From contig CADEFN010000002.1 in assembly GCA_902826615.1 (NCBI GenBank), forward strand, positions 551,244 through 615,243: DNA of 64,000 bases, written 5' to 3'. Every line of letters starts with the position of its first letter. Position 1 is the stretch's first letter. The notes under the pieces were generated by a model, which was not told the origin of the DNA, searched no databases, and was given only the letters and a program-made list of their open reading frames with translations. Below, one piece after another: positions 39,160 to 48,734 of this stretch. A program made the position numbers and the translations under genes. The stretch is from an uncultured Gemmatimonadota bacterium. Lineage in GTDB: Bacteria; Gemmatimonadota; Gemmatimonadetes; Gemmatimonadales; Gemmatimonadaceae.

Positions 39160-40374
39160 ATGAAGTGGTGTTTCGCCGTCGCCTGGGTTGTGGTGGCCCC
39201 CGCTGCGGCCGCACAGCATGCCGGCCACCACACAGACTCCACCTCGCAACTGCGAGTGGGAGCCATGGCGACGGGTGTGTACTCTCTCGCCGAGCCCGGA
39301 CCCTTCAAGGTGCGCATCTCGGAAGCGTACCTCACGCAACCGATGGTCATGGCCACCGGGCGCACGAAGAACAGGCGATTCGTCGCCTACGCCACGCTCA
39401 ACGCCGAAGGCGCCACACTGGAGCGTGGCGAAATCAATCCGGGTGTGTATGGCGAGGGGTACGTGGACCGGCGTCACCCGCACACCTGGGCGCATGAGCT
39501 GATGGCAGGGGTCGTGAGCAAGCCAGGGTTTGGCAGGCTCACGCTCTTTGCCGGCAAGGGGTTCATTCCCTACGGCACCGACGACCCGATGATCCGGCCG
39601 TTCGTGAAGTATCCGGTGAACCACCACCACTCGCAGATCCTCGAACGCGCCATGGTGGTTGGTGCCATCGAAGCGGGACCGGTGGCCATCGAGGCGGCGC
39701 GCTTTAACGGTGACGAACCCGAGTCGCCCACGGACTGGCCCAACCGCGACCGGCTCTTCGATTCCTGGTCGGCGCGCGCCACATGGAATCCCGAGCGCCG
39801 CGCGGAGCTCTCGGCCTCGATTGCCCGGGTCAAGTCACCCGAGTTTGCCGCGGGCTTCGGACTGGACCAGCGGAAAGAGGCGGCGTCGGCGCGATGGGCC
39901 GCCACAACCGGCCCGGTTCGCTACGCGCTCGTGGAATTCGCGCGGACCCGGGAGTACTCGGGCGAGCGGCAGGCCTTCGACTTTTCGACCCTTCTCGCCG
40001 AAACCTCGGTCGCCGTGGGAACGGGCACCGTGTCTTTACGCGCCGAACAAACGACTCGTCCCGAAGAAGAGCGCGCCGGTTCCTTTTTTCGTACTGTTCG
40101 CCCATTGCTCGACTTCAGCATTATCGGGCGGACGCGCTGGACCAACGTCACCCTCAATGCCACGGGGCCGGGTAGGGGCGCCGGGTGGCTGACGGGTCGT
40201 CCATTCGTGGAGTTTGGGGTTCATGTGCCCCGGGCGACCCGCCGCCCGACACCGCTGGACCCGGTTGAGTTATTCGGCGCTCGGCAAGTCTGGATGGTGT
40301 CGGCGGGAGTGCGGCTGCACGCGGGGAGCATGCGCGCCCGGTTCGGGAGATACGGTCTTTCTGCCACGGAGTAG
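39160..40374 (+). CDS. Exported protein, probably an outer-membrane barrel
   Basis: The product (404 residues) has a signal peptide (MKWCFAVAWVVVAPAAAAQ) and a His-rich start (HAGHHTD). The body has alternating strand patterns with many turns (FVAYATLNAEGATLERGEIN, FARTREYSGERQAFDFST) and an ordered late part suggestive of a beta barrel, but I do not recognise a named family. Clusters such as VNHHHSQILER and HPHTWAHELM could bind metal. It sits 4 bp before the LVIVD lipoprotein gene, so the two are probably one transcript. Confidence 0.65.
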   Translation: MKWCFAVAWVVVAPAAAAQHAGHHTDSTSQLRVGAMATGVYSLAEPGPFKVRISEAYLTQPMVMATGRTKNRRFVAYATLNAEGATLERGEINPGVYGEGYVDRRHPHTWAHELMAGVVSKPGFGRLTLFAGKGFIPYGTDDPMIRPFVKYPVNHHHSQILERAMVVGAIEAGPVAIEAARFNGDEPESPTDWPNRDRLFDSWSARATWNPERRAELSASIARVKSPEFAAGFGLDQRKEAASARWAATTGPVRYALVEFARTREYSGERQAFDFSTLLAETSVAVGTGTVSLRAEQTTRPEEERAGSFFRTVRPLLDFSIIGRTRWTNVTLNATGPGRGAGWLTGRPFVEFGVHVPRATRRPTPLDPVELFGARQVWMVSAGVRLHAGSMRARFGRYGLSATE

Positions 40375-40378
40375 ACTC

Positions 40379-41638
40379 ATGGAATTGGTGCGCCCAAGGT
40401 CCTTTGCGTTGTTGGTCCTGCTCGCTGTAGGAGCCAACGGCTGCGGCAAGGACAGCGGCGTGACGGACCCGCCAGTGGATCCGCCGTCTACGACGCCCCC
40501 GGTGATTCCCACCCCCACCACCATCGGAGTGGCGGGACGCGGCGCGATCGGGGCTCGGTATACCGCCGAGGTGTGGGTCCATGGGGATTACGGCTACACG
40601 TCATCCTGGTCAACGCGTAACGTGGGAGGGGTTGGCACCCCCGGAAACGCCGTCTACGTGTGGGATGTGCGCCCCGCGAGCCCCACGCTGATCGACTCGG
40701 TGCTCGTGCCCGGTGCGACGACGGTGGGCGACGTGCAGGTGTCGAGCGATGGCCGCTACATGGTAGTGCCGACAGAACAGGGACCGGGCTCCATCGTCAC
40801 GTACGACCTCACAAACCCGGTCAAGCCGCGCCAGATCTCGGTGTTCACCTCGCCCAAGATCACCCGAGGCGTTCATACCGCCGAGATCCAGACCATCGGC
40901 AACCGGCTGGTCGCATTCCTCTCGGTCAATCAGGCAGCGACCCATCCGGCGCGCATGATGATTGTCGACCTCGCCGACCCGGTCACGCCGCGCGAGATCT
41001 TCACACTCGACATCAGCGGCTCGTTTGTCCACGATGTCTTCGTCCGCGACGGCGTGCTCTTTACCGCCCAGTGGAACAATGGGATGGTGATTCACGACAT
41101 CGGTGGTGGCGGGCGTGGCGGCTCATTGCAGGCGCCAGTCGAGATGGGCCGCGTTCAGACGGTCGGTGGCAAGGTCCACAACATCTGGTGGTTCCACGAT
41201 CCTTCTGCCGGCAACGCCAAACGCTACGCCTTTGTCGGGGAGGAAGGTCCGGCGTCCCTCTTCAACTCGTCGTCCGGCGACATTCACGTGGTCGACGTCA
41301 GCACCATGTCAGCCCCGAGGGAGGTCGCCACGTTCAGCGTGGCGGGAGCAGGAACGCACAACTTCTCCGTGGATGAGACCAACGGCTTTTTGTACGCCGC
41401 TTACTACAACGGCGGGGTTCAGGTGCTCGACATCAGGGGCGACCTGGGGACCTGCCCCGCAAACCAACACACGTCAGATGGCCGGTGCGACCTGAGGCTG
41501 ATGGGCCGGGCACGGGGAATCGGGCTGCTTGACCAGCCGATGCCAGTGTTCATCTGGGGGGTTCACTTCACCGGTGGTTCGGTCTATGCGTCCGATATGA
41601 TCAACGGCCTCTGGAAGCTCCGACCGCTGTCGCGGTAG
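40379..41638 (+). CDS. LVIVD-repeat beta-propeller lipoprotein
   Basis: The 419-residue protein has a lipobox region VGANGC (Cys22), a Pro/Thr-rich linker and propeller blades of LVIVD type (MMIVDLADPVTPREIF, GDIHVVDVSTMSAPREVATF, GGVQVLDIRGD). These proteins are common at bacterial surfaces; substrate unknown. The gene follows an exported barrel-like protein after four bases. It precedes the susC gene by 172 bp. Confidence 0.78.
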   Translation: MELVRPRSFALLVLLAVGANGCGKDSGVTDPPVDPPSTTPPVIPTPTTIGVAGRGAIGARYTAEVWVHGDYGYTSSWSTRNVGGVGTPGNAVYVWDVRPASPTLIDSVLVPGATTVGDVQVSSDGRYMVVPTEQGPGSIVTYDLTNPVKPRQISVFTSPKITRGVHTAEIQTIGNRLVAFLSVNQAATHPARMMIVDLADPVTPREIFTLDISGSFVHDVFVRDGVLFTAQWNNGMVIHDIGGGGRGGSLQAPVEMGRVQTVGGKVHNIWWFHDPSAGNAKRYAFVGEEGPASLFNSSSGDIHVVDVSTMSAPREVATFSVAGAGTHNFSVDETNGFLYAAYYNGGVQVLDIRGDLGTCPANQHTSDGRCDLRLMGRARGIGLLDQPMPVFIWGVHFTGGSVYASDMINGLWKLRPLSR

Positions 41639-41798
41639 GAACTCGGTCCCTGTGAGACCAGGCCCCGGCGTTTTTTCGTCGAGGCTTATTCTTGCGCTTC
41701 CGCTTCAATAAGGCATCTTGGGCAGCGTCCGCCAATTTGTTTATGGGAGCCCCTCTCCTGCGGACCAGCCCGCCCCTCTCCCCTCTCTTTCATCACCG

Positions 41799-41804
41799 AG
41801 GAGG
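41799..41804 (+). promoter_or_regulatory. Strong Shine-Dalgarno site of susC
   Basis: AGGAGG lies six bases before the ATG at 41811, one of the clearest ribosome-binding sites in the window. It fixes the start at 41811 rather than the in-frame upstream codons. Confidence 0.8.
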
Positions 41805-41810
41805 AAGTAC

Positions 41811-44675
41811 ATGCCCACACGTCGTCTGCTTTCAACCGGCCTTGCCATTCTGTTGGCAAGCGCCATGGCACCCCCGCTCCTGGGTGCTCAAGCCACCGGA
41901 GGCACCATCCGGGGCACCATCACCAATGGTACGTCCAGCACACCGGTAGCCGGCGCGCAGGTTTTCGTGGTCGGCACACGCTACGGCGCAGTGACCGCCG
42001 GCGATGGCCGCTACACCATCGCCAACGTCCCAGCCGGCAATGTCACCGTTCGCGTCCGGTCGCTTGGTTTCCAGCCGATCGAAAAGGCGGCGACGGTAGC
42101 TGACGGCGGCAACGTGACGATCGACTTCACGGTGACCTCCGCCCCGCTTTCGCTCGACGAAGTGGTGGTGACCGGTACCGCGGGTTCGGCCCGGAAACGA
42201 GAGGTCGGCAACTCCATCGGTCAGGTGAAGGTGGCCGACGCCCCCGAAGTCAGCACCAACGTCTCGCAGATGCTGACCGGCCGTTTGGCTGGTGTGAACA
42301 TCAGCGGCGGCACGGGGAACTCGGGTGGTGGCCAGGCGATCCGCCTGCGCGGTACCACCAGCGTGGCGCTCACCAACCAGCCGCTCATCTACGTCGACGG
42401 CGTCCGGACTCGCTCTGACGAATATCCCCGCAACGGCATCTTCCAGGGCACCACGCAGCGTGGCGCCAATGCCTACGGGTCGCCGCTCAACGACATCAAC
42501 CCCGATGACATCGAACGCATCGAGGTGGTGAAGGGAGCTGCTGCCGCCACCTTGTTCGGCACCGACGCGGCGGCCGGCGTGATCCAGATCTTCACCAAGC
42601 GTGGCGCGCAGGGTGCCGCCAAGTGGACGGGTCAGTTCAACACCGGCTTCAACGAGTTGCAGAAGTTCGGCACCGACTCGGTGCCCCTGCTCTACATGGA
42701 CGACTTCGTTCGCAAGGGTGTGCGCTACGGATCCAATGCCCAGGTTTCAGGCGGTGCGGGCGACAACCTGCGCTACCTCATCTCGTTCGGGGCTGACAAC
42801 ACCGAAGGCGTGCTCCCCAATGACCGCGAGAAGAAGTACCTCCTCCGGACCAATGTGGACTTCACACCGCTGCCCAAGTTCATGGTGAACTGGAACAGCT
42901 CGTACAACAACACGCTGATCTCGCAGACACCGGCCGGCAACAACGCCCAGGGCGTCACCCTGAACGCGTTCCGGCAGGAGCGGAACTACTTCGGCAACGC
43001 CAATCCGGACACCATCGCGCAGGTTTTTCAGCAAAAGCTGAACAGCAACATCGATCGCGCGATCCTCGGCGCGACGACCACCTGGACCCCGGCATCGAAC
43101 TTCAACAGCCGCTTTACCATCGGCTTTGACCGTGCCGCGCTGGAAAACCGCAACGTGCGGCCCTTCGGATTCCCGGCCGTCCCGTTAGGCGTCATTCAGA
43201 ACCAGCGTTGGTCCAACACCACGCTGTCGACCGACTGGGTCAACTCACTCGACCTCACCTTCGGCAGCATCAAGGTGACGGCCTCGGCAGGTACGCAGTA
43301 CGTGAACTCTCTGGTGTCCGACGTCGTCGGCTACTCTGAGAACTTCCCGGTCCCCAGCGACGCAACGGTCGCCACGGGTGCCATCAAGCTGGCCGATGAA
43401 AACCGTCAGCGTGTGATCACGGGCGGCGCCTTCGCGCAGTCGCTCATTGGTATCAAGGATCGCTTCTTCGTCACCTTCGGCGCCCGCGTCGACGGCAACA
43501 GCGCCTTCGGTAACGACTTCGGCTTCCAGGTGTATCCCAAGGTCAGTGGTTCGTGGGTGGTCTCCGAAGAGGGCTTCTGGAAGCAGGGGCTCGGTACCCT
43601 CAAGCTGCGTTCCGCCTTTGGAGCAGCCGGCCGGGCGCCTGGCGTCTTCTCGGCCGTGCAGACGTGGAACTCCGCGCCCTACGGCACGGCCACCGCGGTC
43701 CGCCCGGGCAATCTTGGCAATCCGGGCCTCGGCCCCGAGCGCACCACCGAACTCGAACTCGGCTTCGACCACACGATCTTTGACGGTCGCGTGACCACGG
43801 ACTTCACCTGGTTCCGCGCCACCACCGATGACGCGCTGTTCAACGTCAACGATGCCCCGTCGTCCGGCTTCCTCAACAGCGTGTTGCGCAACGTCGGGAA
43901 GATGGAAAAGTCGGGCTTCGAAGTCTCGATCAACGGCACCGTGGTCGACCGCCCCATGTTCGGCCTCAATGCCGGCGTGAACATCACCACCAACCGCAGC
44001 GAAGTGCTCAGCCTCGGTGGTGCACCGGCGTTCGGATTCGGCAGCGGCTTCGGCTGGATCATCGAAGGACAGCCGGCCCCGGTCATCCGCGGTCGCGTGA
44101 TCCGCAACCCGGACAAGGTCCTCGCTGCAGGTCAGGGTGTGGCCGCCAGCGACTCGGCGTCGAACTACAACTTCGGCCCGAGCCAGCCGACGCACATCAT
44201 CGGCGGCAGCATCAACGTGCGGACCTGGAAGAACATCTCCATCTCGGCGCGTGGCGAATACCAGGGCGGGCACTTCATCAACGAAGACGCTTCGTTCCAG
44301 GCCATTACCCGCTCGGTGAAGTGGCCCACCTGCTTCGACACCTATGCCAAGCAGGCCGCCAGCCAGGCGCTGACAAACTGGGAGACGCTCACCTGTATCC
44401 CGGCCAACGCCCGCGCGGACATGTTCATCTTCCCGGCAGACTTCTTCAAGCTGCGTGACATCACGGTCACCATCCCGTTAGGCAAGCTGATCCCGCGCAC
44501 CGCCAGCTCGTCGCTGGTGTTCACCGGGCAGAACCTGTTCCGCAAGAACAACGGCATGCCGATCTTCGATCCGGAAATGTCCGGCAATGACGGTTTCAAC
44601 CCGACGGTGCGTTACATCTCGGAGCACATCCCGGCACCGGCGGTCTTCCTGTCCTCACTCCGCATCTCCTTCTGA
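41811..44675 (+). CDS. SusC/RagA-family TonB-linked outer-membrane transporter
   Basis: The 954-residue protein has a signal peptide, a carboxypeptidase-like regulatory domain at about 30-110 (GTIRGTITNGTSSTPVAGAQVFV ... AGNVTVRVRSLGFQP is typical), a TonB-dependent plug (LDEVVVTGTAG; QPLIYVDGVR; DDIERIEVVKGAAAATLFGTDAAAGVI) and a large barrel that ends in Phe. SusC proteins import oligosaccharides, peptides or other large solutes with a SusD lid. The susD gene follows after 11 bp. No glycan-degrading genes lie nearby, so a non-glycan ligand is possible. Confidence 0.94.
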   Translation: MPTRRLLSTGLAILLASAMAPPLLGAQATGGTIRGTITNGTSSTPVAGAQVFVVGTRYGAVTAGDGRYTIANVPAGNVTVRVRSLGFQPIEKAATVADGGNVTIDFTVTSAPLSLDEVVVTGTAGSARKREVGNSIGQVKVADAPEVSTNVSQMLTGRLAGVNISGGTGNSGGGQAIRLRGTTSVALTNQPLIYVDGVRTRSDEYPRNGIFQGTTQRGANAYGSPLNDINPDDIERIEVVKGAAAATLFGTDAAAGVIQIFTKRGAQGAAKWTGQFNTGFNELQKFGTDSVPLLYMDDFVRKGVRYGSNAQVSGGAGDNLRYLISFGADNTEGVLPNDREKKYLLRTNVDFTPLPKFMVNWNSSYNNTLISQTPAGNNAQGVTLNAFRQERNYFGNANPDTIAQVFQQKLNSNIDRAILGATTTWTPASNFNSRFTIGFDRAALENRNVRPFGFPAVPLGVIQNQRWSNTTLSTDWVNSLDLTFGSIKVTASAGTQYVNSLVSDVVGYSENFPVPSDATVATGAIKLADENRQRVITGGAFAQSLIGIKDRFFVTFGARVDGNSAFGNDFGFQVYPKVSGSWVVSEEGFWKQGLGTLKLRSAFGAAGRAPGVFSAVQTWNSAPYGTATAVRPGNLGNPGLGPERTTELELGFDHTIFDGRVTTDFTWFRATTDDALFNVNDAPSSGFLNSVLRNVGKMEKSGFEVSINGTVVDRPMFGLNAGVNITTNRSEVLSLGGAPAFGFGSGFGWIIEGQPAPVIRGRVIRNPDKVLAAGQGVAASDSASNYNFGPSQPTHIIGGSINVRTWKNISISARGEYQGGHFINEDASFQAITRSVKWPTCFDTYAKQAASQALTNWETLTCIPANARADMFIFPADFFKLRDITVTIPLGKLIPRTASSSLVFTGQNLFRKNNGMPIFDPEMSGNDGFNPTVRYISEHIPAPAVFLSSLRISF

Positions 44676-44686
44676 GGAATCCGCCA

Positions 44687-45937
44687 ATGACCATGACGAA
44701 TTCTCTCACGCGCATCGCAGCACTCGCCGGCCTCATCTCACTCGGAGGCTGTGCGCTCGACGCCACCAACCCCGGCCCGATCCGCTCCGACCTGCTGGAG
44801 AACCGGGCCGCGCTCAGCGCCCTGGTCAACGGGGCGGCGCGAAATCTGGCCGAGGGGCTCAACTGGGTGGCCTACACCTCTGGAGCGGTCGCACGCGAAA
44901 TTCACCCGGCAGGTTCCACCGGCTCCTTCGGCATCACGGTGCTGCAGCAGGCTGGCAAACTTCCGGCTGACGACGGCAACACCTGGTGGAACTTCGGCCA
45001 GCGCGCACGCTGGACGGCAGAAGACGCTGCCACGCGTGGCAAGCGACTGTTTGGTACCGCCGCCTCGAACAATGCCAACGTCGCGCAGGCCCTCATCTGG
45101 TCCGGTTTTGCCAACCGGATGATGGGTGAGAACTTCTGCGATGCCGTGATCGATGGTGGACCCAAGCTGCCTCCCGCCCACTACTACGAGCGGGCAGAAG
45201 CCGCCTTTACGGAAGCCATCACCATCGCGCAGGCGGCGAACAACGCGACGCTCGTTTCGGCGGCAACGGCCGGCCGTGCCTCGGTACGACTGAACCGGGG
45301 CAACACGGCCGGTGCAGCCACGGACGCAGCGGCAGTCGCCAGTACGTTCCGCTACACGATGAGCTACTTCCAGACCGAGCTCGACTTGTACAACCGCATC
45401 TTCTGGGCGTCGGCCAACCAGCCGTATCGGGCCCACACGGTGTGGAACACGTGGTTCGAGGGTTATCGCCGTACTACCCGTGACAACCGTGTGCCGTATG
45501 ACTCGAGCCTCACGCAGCCCGTTGGCGATGCGGCCGTTGGCAACCTGGGCCGGGTGCGCTGGTTCTTCCAGACCAAGTACACCGCACAGGGTTCGGCCAT
45601 TAACCTCGCCACCGGCTGGGAAATGCGGCTTGTCGAGGCGGAGGTGCGGCTGATCAACGGCGACATTCCCGGCGCCATGTCTTTGATCAACGCCCGTCGT
45701 ACGAGCGCGGCGGTCAACGTGCCGGCCATCAACGCGACGACCGCCGAGGATGCCTGGCTGGCACTCAAGCGGGAGCGCGGAATCGAGCTCTGGCTGGAAG
45801 GCCGACGCCTCGGCGACCTGCGTCGTTGGGCGGCTGCAAACCGTCCTGGGACACTCGGGCCGCTCGAGAGCATGGCTGGGCGTGATCTCTGTTTCGCTAC
45901 GCCGCTCTCCGAGATCGAGACCAACCCGAACTTCTAG
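44687..45937 (+). CDS. SusD/RagB-like outer-membrane lipoprotein
   Basis: The 416-residue lipoprotein (lipobox LGGC, Cys22) belongs to the mostly helical SusD family that binds substrate above SusC. Tetratricopeptide-like helices are visible (AEAAFTEAITIAQAA, GRASVRLNRGNTAGAATDA) and the closing RGIELWLEGRRLGDLRRW is the family's typical C-terminal motif. It is the second gene of the susCD operon and is followed by an intrinsic terminator. Confidence 0.9.
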   Translation: MTMTNSLTRIAALAGLISLGGCALDATNPGPIRSDLLENRAALSALVNGAARNLAEGLNWVAYTSGAVAREIHPAGSTGSFGITVLQQAGKLPADDGNTWWNFGQRARWTAEDAATRGKRLFGTAASNNANVAQALIWSGFANRMMGENFCDAVIDGGPKLPPAHYYERAEAAFTEAITIAQAANNATLVSAATAGRASVRLNRGNTAGAATDAAAVASTFRYTMSYFQTELDLYNRIFWASANQPYRAHTVWNTWFEGYRRTTRDNRVPYDSSLTQPVGDAAVGNLGRVRWFFQTKYTAQGSAINLATGWEMRLVEAEVRLINGDIPGAMSLINARRTSAAVNVPAINATTAEDAWLALKRERGIELWLEGRRLGDLRRWAAANRPGTLGPLESMAGRDLCFATPLSEIETNPNF

Positions 45938-45965
45938 TCTCGAAGGGTTTCACGAGGTTTACGAG

Positions 45966-45999
45966 GGGCCCGGGGGCGAAAGCTTCCCGGGCCCTTTTT
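45966..45999 (+). terminator. Rho-independent terminator of the susCD operon
   Basis: GGGCCCGGG (45966-45974) pairs perfectly with CCCGGGCCC (45986-45994), followed immediately by TTTTT. It lies 28 bp after the susD stop and is the best intrinsic terminator in the window. Confidence 0.92.
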
Positions 46000-46125
46000 C
46001 TTACCCGCGCGCTCGCACACACCGGCGCGCGCCGGGGAGACGATCGGGATGGTCGTCCCGGCGAGGCGGTGACCCCTATCCCGCCCCTTCCGGCCCTCAC
46101 GCGGGACCGCGACCTTTAGCCCCTC

Positions 46126-47163
46126 ATGCGCAAACTGTTCACGGTGCTGGGGGTGCTCGTCGCCCTCCACCTGATTCTCCTTTTGGTTGAACCGGCAGGA
46201 GCCAGCAAGGTCGCGACGGGCGAAGGTGTCGACGTCGGGATCGTGTTTGATGTTGGTGGCCGTGGCGACAAGTCGTTCAACGACGGGGCCTTCATCGGCG
46301 CCGAGCGCGCGCAGCGCGAACTCGGTGCCCGGGTGCGTTTCATCGAGCCGGGTGAAGGCTCCGACCGTGAGGCCGGGCTGCGGCTGTTGGCGGCCGAGGG
46401 AATGGACCTGGTCATCGGTGTCGGCTTCATCTTCACCGACGATCTCGCACTGCTCGCGCGCGAATATCCCAACGTGAAGTTCGCGGGCGTCGACTACGCC
46501 GTCGCGCTGGACAGTGCGGGCAATGCCATTCAGCCTCCGTCCAATCTTGTCGCCCTCAAGTTCCGCGAGGAGCAGGGCTCGTTCCTGGTTGGGGCGCTCG
46601 CCGCACTCGTGGGCAAGTCGAAGAAGCTGGGCTTTGTGGGCGGGATGGATATCCCGCTCATCCACAAGTTCGAAGCAGGTTATCGCGCGGGGGCAACTGC
46701 CGTGTGCCCCGACTGCACGGTGATCGCGCAGTACGCCGGAGCCACCCCCGAAGCCTTCAAGAACCCGGGACGTGGACAGGAGCTGGCCCTGAGCCAGTAT
46801 CAGCAGGGCGTGAATGTGATTTTCCATGCCTCTGGTTCCACGGGGCTTGGCGTCTTCGAGGCCGCGCGGCGCCAGCGCCGGCTCGCCATCGGGGTGGATG
46901 CCGATCAGTACAGCGAGGCACCCGGGTACATCCTCACGTCGATGGTGAAGGGGGTGGATCAGGCCGTGTACGGCGCCATCGAGGACGTGCGCGCGCAGCG
47001 ATTCGAGGGTGGCATTCGGCAGTTGGGCCTGGCGGAAGAGGGCGTCAACTTCATTGACGACGCCAACAACCGTTCCCTCATCCCCGACTCGGTTCGCACG
47101 CGCATCGAGGCCCTGCGTCAGGACATCATCGCGGGGAAAATCGTGGTCCCCGCCACGCGATGA
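46126..47163 (+). CDS. BMP-family (PnrA-like) substrate-binding protein
   Basis: The 345-residue exported protein has an N-terminal hydrophobic signal and the BMP/Med fold that binds purine nucleosides in PnrA: VDVGIVFDVGGRGDKSFNDGA at the start, IGVGFIFTDD, FREEQGSFLVGALAAL, GFVGGMDIPLIHKFEAGY and ILTSMVKGVDQAVY. It feeds the ABC importer encoded just downstream; its stop overlaps the ATPase start by four bases. The likely substrate is nucleosides. Confidence 0.92.
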   Translation: MRKLFTVLGVLVALHLILLLVEPAGASKVATGEGVDVGIVFDVGGRGDKSFNDGAFIGAERAQRELGARVRFIEPGEGSDREAGLRLLAAEGMDLVIGVGFIFTDDLALLAREYPNVKFAGVDYAVALDSAGNAIQPPSNLVALKFREEQGSFLVGALAALVGKSKKLGFVGGMDIPLIHKFEAGYRAGATAVCPDCTVIAQYAGATPEAFKNPGRGQELALSQYQQGVNVIFHASGSTGLGVFEAARRQRRLAIGVDADQYSEAPGYILTSMVKGVDQAVYGAIEDVRAQRFEGGIRQLGLAEEGVNFIDDANNRSLIPDSVRTRIEALRQDIIAGKIVVPATR

Positions 47164-48734
47164 CCCTCGCCATTCGCGCAACCGGCATCCGCAAGGTCTT
47201 TGGCGACGTCGTCGCCAACCGGAATGCGTCTCTCGAAGTGCGCACCGGTGAGATCCACGCCGTGGTTGGAGAAAACGGCGCCGGCAAGTCGACGCTCATG
47301 CGGATGATCGCCGGGATGTACGCGCCCGACGCCGGCACCCTCGAAGTCGGTGGCCGCACGGTCACCGGCTGGTCGACTCGCGAGGCCATCGCCGCGGGGG
47401 TGGGCATGGTGCATCAGCACTTCATGCTGGTCCCGACACTCACGGTCGCGGAGAACCTGGTGCTGGGGCAGGAACCGGTGCGTGGCGTACAGTTCGATCG
47501 CGCCGGCGCCGAAGAAGCGGTGCGGGCGTTAGGCGAGCGAACGGGGTTGCGCGTCGACCCGTCGCGGCTTGTCTCGGACCTTTCGGTGGGTGAGCTGCAG
47601 CGGGTGGAAATCCTCAAGGTGCTCTTCCGCGGCGCCCGGATCCTCGTGCTCGACGAACCCACGGCCGTCCTCTCCCCGCCCGAAGTGCAGGACCTGTGGC
47701 GTGTCTTGCGCACCCTGGTGGCCGATGGTGGCACCGTGGTGGTGATCACGCACAAACTCGATGAAGTGGTGGAGATTTCGCAGTCCATCACCGTGATGCG
47801 CGCGGGCGAAACGGTGGGCCATATGCAAACGGCCGAGGCGACGCCGTCATCGATCGCCCGCATGATGGTGGGACGCGAGGTGAAGCTGGCGTTGGAAGAG
47901 ACGGGAGAGGGCAGGCAGGAGATGGTAGATGGCGGATGGCAGATGGCAGACGCACGCGGGGGCAGCGCAACCGCACACAGCGCGCTGCGTCTCACGCAGC
48001 TGACCGTGGCCTCTGCGCGACGGGCTGACGAAGTGGCGGGTGTATCGATCGAGCTCCGACCCGGTGAGATCTTCGGCATTGCCGGTGTTGAGGGCAATGG
48101 TCAGACCGAACTCATCGAGGCAATCGCCGGGCTCAGGCCGGTCTCGTCAGGCAGCATCCACCTCGGTAGCCACGACATCACACGGTGGAGTGTGCGTCAG
48201 CGCGCGGACGCTGGTCTCTCGCACATTCCCGAAGACCGGCATCGGCGCGGGCTGGTGCTCGACTACTCCATCGCCGACGACCTCATCCTCGGCGTGCAGC
48301 ACGGCTTCACACGCGGCATCGTCCTCGACAAGGAGCGCATCATCAGCAATGCCGGGGAGCGCATTGCCCAGTTTGATGTGCGGCCTGGTGCACCAGACGC
48401 GCCGGCGCGCTCGTTGTCCGGTGGCAACCAGCAGAAGGTGGTGATCGCCCGTGAACTCCGCGGACGGGAGTTTTCCGTCCTCCTGGCCGTTCAGCCAACA
48501 CGCGGGGTCGACGTCGGCGCCATCGAGTTCATTCACCAGCAGTTGCGGGCCGCCCGTGACGCCGGCAAGGCAGTCCTGCTCGTCTCGGCCGACCTGGTGG
48601 AGGTGCTGGCCCTCTCCGACCGCGTCGCGGTGATGTATGGTGGCAAGCTGGTGGTGACACTCCCGGCAGACAAAGCGAGCGCAGAAGTTCTGGGGCCATG
48701 GATGACAGGCGCAGGAGGAACGAGTGGCCACTGA
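47160..48734 (+). CDS. Nucleoside ABC importer ATPase (two ABC domains)
   Basis: The 524-residue protein carries two ABC domains. The first has Walker A GENGAGKST, a signature LSVGELQ and Walker B ILVLDEPTAVLS. The second has a degenerate P-loop (GVEGNGQTE) and SGGNQQKVVIAREL with AVQPTRGVD, as expected in this family. The inter-domain linker contains a short insert at about residues 250-275 encoded partly by a GATGGCA heptamer repeat. Flanking binding protein and permeases define a complete importer. Confidence 0.93.
   Translation: MTLAIRATGIRKVFGDVVANRNASLEVRTGEIHAVVGENGAGKSTLMRMIAGMYAPDAGTLEVGGRTVTGWSTREAIAAGVGMVHQHFMLVPTLTVAENLVLGQEPVRGVQFDRAGAEEAVRALGERTGLRVDPSRLVSDLSVGELQRVEILKVLFRGARILVLDEPTAVLSPPEVQDLWRVLRTLVADGGTVVVITHKLDEVVEISQSITVMRAGETVGHMQTAEATPSSIARMMVGREVKLALEETGEGRQEMVDGGWQMADARGGSATAHSALRLTQLTVASARRADEVAGVSIELRPGEIFGIAGVEGNGQTELIEAIAGLRPVSSGSIHLGSHDITRWSVRQRADAGLSHIPEDRHRRGLVLDYSIADDLILGVQHGFTRGIVLDKERIISNAGERIAQFDVRPGAPDAPARSLSGGNQQKVVIARELRGREFSVLLAVQPTRGVDVGAIEFIHQQLRAARDAGKAVLLVSADLVEVLALSDRVAVMYGGKLVVTLPADKASAEVLGPWMTGAGGTSGH
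47921..47948 (+). repeat. Heptamer (GATGGCA-type) tandem repeat inside the ABC ATPase gene
   Basis: Four 7-bp units (GATGGTA, GATGGCG, GATGGCA, GATGGCA) run in tandem. The unit is not a multiple of three, so gain or loss would shift the frame. Confidence 0.8.

Noticed and set aside
41639..41690. Intrinsic terminator at the T6 run (41671-41676) after the LVIVD gene
   Set aside because: The only hairpins nearby have four pairs or contain mismatches, so support is too weak.
48040..48100. Degenerate second P-loop in the ABC ATPase as a sign of decay
   Set aside because: A GVEGNGQTE-type second site is normal for this transporter family.
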